Assembly (NCBI RefSeq): GCF_023115465.1
Contig: NZ_CP096034.1
Coordinates: forward strand, 1,302,001 to 1,366,000
DNA length: 64,000 bases
Direction of reading: 5' to 3'
Source of the DNA: Gottfriedia acidiceleris
GTDB lineage: Bacteria > Bacillota > Bacilli > Bacillales > Bacillaceae_G
Positions 61,170-64,000 of this stretch are shown piece after piece (positions within the stretch are counted from its first letter, which is position 1; each line of letters opens with the position of its first letter). The notes under the pieces were generated by a model that worked only from the letters and a program-made list of their open reading frames with translations, was not told the DNA's origin and did no database searches. Made by a program: the position numbers and the translations under genes.

Positions 61170-61835
61170 ATGAAGAAATATAAAATTATTTTATTTGATT
61201 TAGATGGCACACTTTCAGATCCAAAAGTAGGTATTACTAAATCGGTTCAATATGCATTACAGAAAATGGAAATTATTGAGCCAGATGTTGATAAACTCGA
61301 ATGTTTCATTGGACCTCCATTGCAAGTATCGTTCGCTGAGCATTACAATTTTGATGAAACGAATATTCAAAAAGCAGTCGAGTTTTATAGAGAGAGATTT
61401 AAGGAGAAGGGAATGTTTGAGAACGAATTATATCCTAATATCGCATCTCTTTTAAAATCATTAAAAAAACTACAATTTATTTTAGTAGTGGCAACTTCTA
61501 AACCGACTGTATTCGCTGAAAAAATACTAAATTATTTTAATATTGATGAGTATTTTGATATTGTTGTTGGGAGTAATCTTGATGGAACTAGAGCTTCAAA
61601 AACTGAAATTATCCAATACATAATGGAAAAGTACAATGAGTACAGCTTTGATAATTTTATTATGATCGGTGATAGAAAACACGATATTATTGGTGCGAAT
61701 AATATTGGCATAGACTCCATAGGAGTAACTTATGGATACGGTTCAGTTGAGGAATTAGATAATTCTAACCCTACATATATTGTTAACGATGTTAACGAGT
61801 TAATGGAAACTTTAATAGGTAGTTTAATTAAATAA
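61170..61835 (+). CDS. HAD-superfamily hydrolase, phosphoglycolate phosphatase-like
   Basis: A 221-residue HAD phosphatase. Motif I FDLDGTLSD (about 8-16), motif II VVATSKP (about 107-113), motif III Lys in RASKTEI (about 144) and motif IV IMIGDRKHDIIGA (about 167-179). A helical cap lies between motifs I and II, as in the Gph/PpaX group. GGAAGGAGA precedes the ATG. The substrate is a small phosphorylated metabolite. It is flanked by R13/R14 and R15, so a metabolic enzyme sits in the same repeat-delimited setting as the unknown genes. Confidence 0.92.
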   Translation: MKKYKIILFDLDGTLSDPKVGITKSVQYALQKMEIIEPDVDKLECFIGPPLQVSFAEHYNFDETNIQKAVEFYRERFKEKGMFENELYPNIASLLKSLKKLQFILVVATSKPTVFAEKILNYFNIDEYFDIVVGSNLDGTRASKTEIIQYIMEKYNEYSFDNFIMIGDRKHDIIGANNIGIDSIGVTYGYGSVEELDNSNPTYIVNDVNELMETLIGSLIK

Positions 61836-61844
61836 TTATATTGT

Positions 61845-61876
61845 TGTTCAACTAACGAAGTGCGTTAGTTTTATAA
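61845..61876 (+). repeat. AACTAACGCA palindrome, copy R15
   Basis: GTTCAACTAACGAAGTGCGT then TAGTTTTATA. It starts nine bases after the HAD stop codon and has near-perfect arms. Confidence 0.8.
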
Positions 61877-61964
61877 TAATTTATTGTGCATTAATTGAGT
61901 TGACATAACCAGTATTCGTTTTTAATACTGATCGCATTAATATAAAAGGTGGAGATAACACATT

Positions 61965-62546
61965 TTGAAATTAACACCGAAGATACTTATTCTGTACACT
62001 TTACCTTTTTTAGTTACGGTGCTCTTGATTCTGTTCGATGTGGTAAAAGCGATTGAATTTACATTTTCTGTCATTTTTTTCTCGGTTTTTTCTTTTGGTA
62101 TGCCAATGTTATTACTTAGCTTACGGTATTTTTTATATTTTTATTTGGTTCAGAAATCATAAAGTTCTATTTTATGTCAACTTTTGTGTCTGTTTTAATG
62201 ACATTAATTTGTTTAGCAGTTTTTATTTTTGGAATGAATCATTACTACAAATCGTTTGAAAAGCGATTTTATTTCTCAGAAGAAACAACACATGCATTAG
62301 AGAAAAAATCATTAATAGCGTACAAACATGAAACAAATTTGGAAGGAAAAATACATAGGGTTAAAAGAATTAGTTAGTGGAATGAAAAGTGATATGAATG
62401 AAGGAGATATGGAACTAACTCAAAAAAGTTTGTACATGATCGAAGTTGTTAATAAAGAGAAACCTGCTGGAAAACCCAGTTATTACTATACAAAAAGTTA
62501 TTATTACGAACGTAGTTTCGGAAAGTGGATTCCTTCATATAAATAA
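61965..62546 (+). pseudogene. Membrane protein gene interrupted by two frameshifts
   Basis: TTG 61965 opens MKLTPKILILYTLPFLVTVLLILFD... and stops at 62162. A -1 shift in the T-rich stretch near 62135 continues it as EIIKFYFMSTFVSVLMTLICLAVFIFGMNHYYKSFEKRFYF to about 62335. A compensating shift near the five-A run at 62346 continues as YIGLKELVSGMKSDMNEGDMELTQK...YERSFGKWIPSYK to 62546. Together this gives about 190 residues with three or four membrane helices and a soluble tail. It may be a pseudogene or two homopolymer sequencing errors. It occupies exactly the unit between R15 and R16. Confidence 0.65.
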
Positions 62547-62553
62547 AGCTTAT

Positions 62554-62584
62554 AGAACTAACGCAATGCTTTAGTTAAATAATA
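62554..62584 (+). repeat. AACTAACGCA palindrome, copy R16
   Basis: AGAACTAACGCAATGCTTTA then GTTAAATAATA, starting seven bases after the stop of the frameshifted membrane gene. Confidence 0.85.
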
Positions 62585-62706
62585 TAATTGCTGATTTGTA
62601 AGCTTTTTTATTGAATGTAATTTAATCAAAAAAAGTTAGTTGAAAGGTATATTATAGAATTGTACATAGGCAATTGATTAATTTATTAGTGTATTGAGGT
62701 GGTAAA

Positions 62707-63024
62707 ATGATACCAGATTACTTAAGAATTAGAGCAACTACAAGAGAGAATCGATACCTTATTATTGATTATGTGGTTAGTTGTATTAATAATTGTTCGG
62801 GATATGTTACAAACCACACCATGTATTCTGATGCAATTATAGTTATCAATTTCGAAATTGAATTAATAGGTGTAAGTAAACTATTAAATTTAATGAGTAG
62901 CAATGGGATTAACTTGTTAAAAGAAAGTATTGAAATTAAAGAAAGGTTTCCAGAAAATCTTGGAAAAGAGTTAAAGTATAAAGAAATAATGGGTTCGATA
63001 CAAATATCTTTTTTTCATGAATGA
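62707..63024 (+). CDS. Hypothetical protein, unrecognised
   Basis: A 105-residue soluble protein: MIPDYLRIRATTRENRYLIIDYVVSCINNCSGYVTNHTMYSDAIIVINFEIELIGVSKLLNLM, then a charged C-terminal part ending GSIQISFFHE. GAGGTGG lies five bases before the ATG. An alternating strand/helix pattern suggests a small alpha/beta domain. It fills the unit between R16 and R17. No family recognised. Confidence 0.75.
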   Translation: MIPDYLRIRATTRENRYLIIDYVVSCINNCSGYVTNHTMYSDAIIVINFEIELIGVSKLLNLMSSNGINLLKESIEIKERFPENLGKELKYKEIMGSIQISFFHE

Positions 63025-63146
63025 TTTAAATTAATTATATAAAGTAAATTAGCCTGTATTTTATTTGCTGTTAGAGCGTTTCTGAATAAACTAAAGAATG
63101 ACATAAGTTTAAAAAATTATAAGTAACAAGTGTAGCTTTTCTTAGG

Positions 63147-63173
63147 CAACTAACGCAATGCTTTAGTTCAATG
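63147..63173 (+). repeat. AACTAACGCA palindrome, copy R17
   Basis: GCAACTAACGCAATGCTTTA then GTTCAATG. It differs from R16 only in the outermost bases. It lies 122 bases after the preceding stop; the interval from 63174 to 63391 shows only a short T run and no gene. Confidence 0.85.
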
Positions 63174-63391
63174 AAAAGTTAAGAAGCTGATTATCAGCTT
63201 TTTTTTTGTGTTTAAAAATCATACATTAAAAGAGGGACTAATTCAAGATAATGGTAATTTTGTCCTTTAAAAGTGATTTCCTTTTATACAAAATAGATTA
63301 CCTTAGTACCCTAAAAATAACCCAATTGACGATTAGGAACACAAAATAGATAATTTACTTATTAACATTTAATGAATAAGAGGGAGTTTTT

Positions 63392-63745
63392 ATGAATCGG
63401 TATGAAAGGATTGAATCATTAATTATCGGAATTGTTTTTATGATTTTTTATGTATTTATAAAAATGGATTTTTCGATTGCCATCTCGTTGATTTTATTAG
63501 TTCTGTTTTTTGTTTTCTTATACTACACACAACATTTATTTAAAAAGAAGATGAGAGATCATGGATTGAGTCGTGGTTTTACTTCAAAATGGTATTTTAT
63601 TGTCATCTGCTTCTTATTTATTTTTCTTTATAATGGAATATTAAATATCGCATTTTTCGAACGTTCATTTTTAAAAGGCTCATCAACACTACTGTTTGGA
63701 GGATTAGGTTCTTTAATTGGTTCGTTTGTGAACATTAAAAATTAA
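63392..63745 (+). CDS. Small membrane protein, unrecognised
   Basis: A 117-residue protein with four hydrophobic segments: about 8-24, 29-47, 70-86 and 98-113. It begins MNRYERIESLIIGIVFMIFYVFIKMD; a basic loop FKKKMRDHGLSRGFTSKW separates the two halves. AGAGGGAG lies before the ATG. It follows palindrome R17, and no further repeat was seen before the window ends. Function unknown. Confidence 0.75.
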   Translation: MNRYERIESLIIGIVFMIFYVFIKMDFSIAISLILLVLFFVFLYYTQHLFKKKMRDHGLSRGFTSKWYFIVICFLFIFLYNGILNIAFFERSFLKGSSTLLFGGLGSLIGSFVNIKN

Positions 63746-63884
63746 TATAAATGAACCTTGAACGAGTGTTTTTTTGATGGTCTATTATAAAAGATTTTTG
63801 ATTCTTTATTAAATAAAGGCAGGATAGTTTAATAAGAATATAGAAACTTTCATTAAACATTTTATAAAATAGGGGATTAACTAA

Positions 63885-64000
63885 ATGAAAAATTTTGGGA
63901 TAATATTTGTATTTATGGGAGTTATTATGATGGTATTAGGTGGGTTCGAAAAGATACTTATTTCCTTATCTTTTAATGGTAATGGTAACGGTATTGATAT
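63885..64000 (+). CDS. Start of a small membrane protein gene, cut by window edge
   Basis: ATG 63885 opens MKNFGIIFVFMGVIMMVLGGFEKIL, one membrane helix, and the frame is still open at base 64000. AGGGGA lies about nine bases upstream. Only 38 residues are visible, so nothing can be said of its function. Confidence 0.6.
   Translation, partial: MKNFGIIFVFMGVIMMVLGGFEKILISLSFNGNGNGID

Noticed and set aside
48871-63173. A classical integron
   Set aside because: No tyrosine integrase or attI was found in the window, and the palindromes are much shorter than typical attC sites. Only the architecture is similar, so it is reported as cassette-like, not as an integron.

Overview
The window is low-GC Gram-positive DNA from an endospore-forming member of the Bacillaceae. 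Support comes from an alpha/beta-type small acid-soluble spore protein behind a sigma-G-like promoter, AbrB-type regulators, a Bacillus-like FtsZ, a hut operon, and strong AGGAGG-type ribosome binding sites with frequent TTG and GTG starts. The genus cannot be fixed from this sequence alone. No rRNA, tRNA, CRISPR array or intact prophage was seen.

Layout. 1-4 kb: the 3' end of a histidine utilisation operon (hutU, hutI) followed by an MFS transporter that may import the substrate. 4.2-21 kb: three very large paralogous secreted subtilases, each ending in a dockerin-like calcium-binding domain. Between the first and second lie two small regulatory operons (ArsR/SRPBCC and MarR/DUF3147), a DUF1232 protein and an AimR-like (RRNPP-type) regulator. 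The first and second protease genes share a 48-bp promoter block (37 of 48 positions identical, same spacing), which suggests a common activator. 21-27 kb: a DUF3291 protein, an L-cystine symporter, a secreted serine hydrolase and a cation diffusion facilitator. 27-33.7 kb: an ftsZ gene outside the usual division cluster with a ten-unit repeat in its C-terminal linker, an ECF sigma factor with a DUF4179 partner, a patatin-like lipase, an SASP and an AbrB protein with a duplicated DNA-binding domain. 34-42 kb: a RelA/SpoT-domain protein, an AlbA_2 protein, a lipoprotein, a frameshifted matrixin-type protease and a fourth large subtilase behind a long palindrome. 42-48.6 kb: a hydantoinase remnant, a LysR regulator divergent from two SDR genes, a DUF1003 protein with a structured leader, a phospholipase C fused to a beta/gamma-crystallin-like domain, and a PP2C-type phosphatase.

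48.8-54.9 kb and 61-63.2 kb form an accessory zone. It holds small, mostly unrecognised genes (DUF4304, DUF5655, short membrane proteins, a HAD phosphatase), many followed by a copy of an imperfect palindrome with a conserved half AACTAACGCA. Seventeen copies or variants were located. Where orientation can be read, they point the same way as the gene they follow, and several touch or overlap its stop codon. This one-gene-one-repeat architecture resembles a cassette array and is the most unusual feature here, although no integrase is visible. The two parts are separated by LysR regulators, a DUF2975/XRE pair, a COG4705 membrane protein and a decayed IS110 transposase.

Main working hypotheses: (1) a repeat-delimited cassette-like accessory island; (2) a peptide- or ligand-responsive AimR-like regulator controlling secreted proteases; (3) a divergent second FtsZ with a tyrosine-rich repeat linker.
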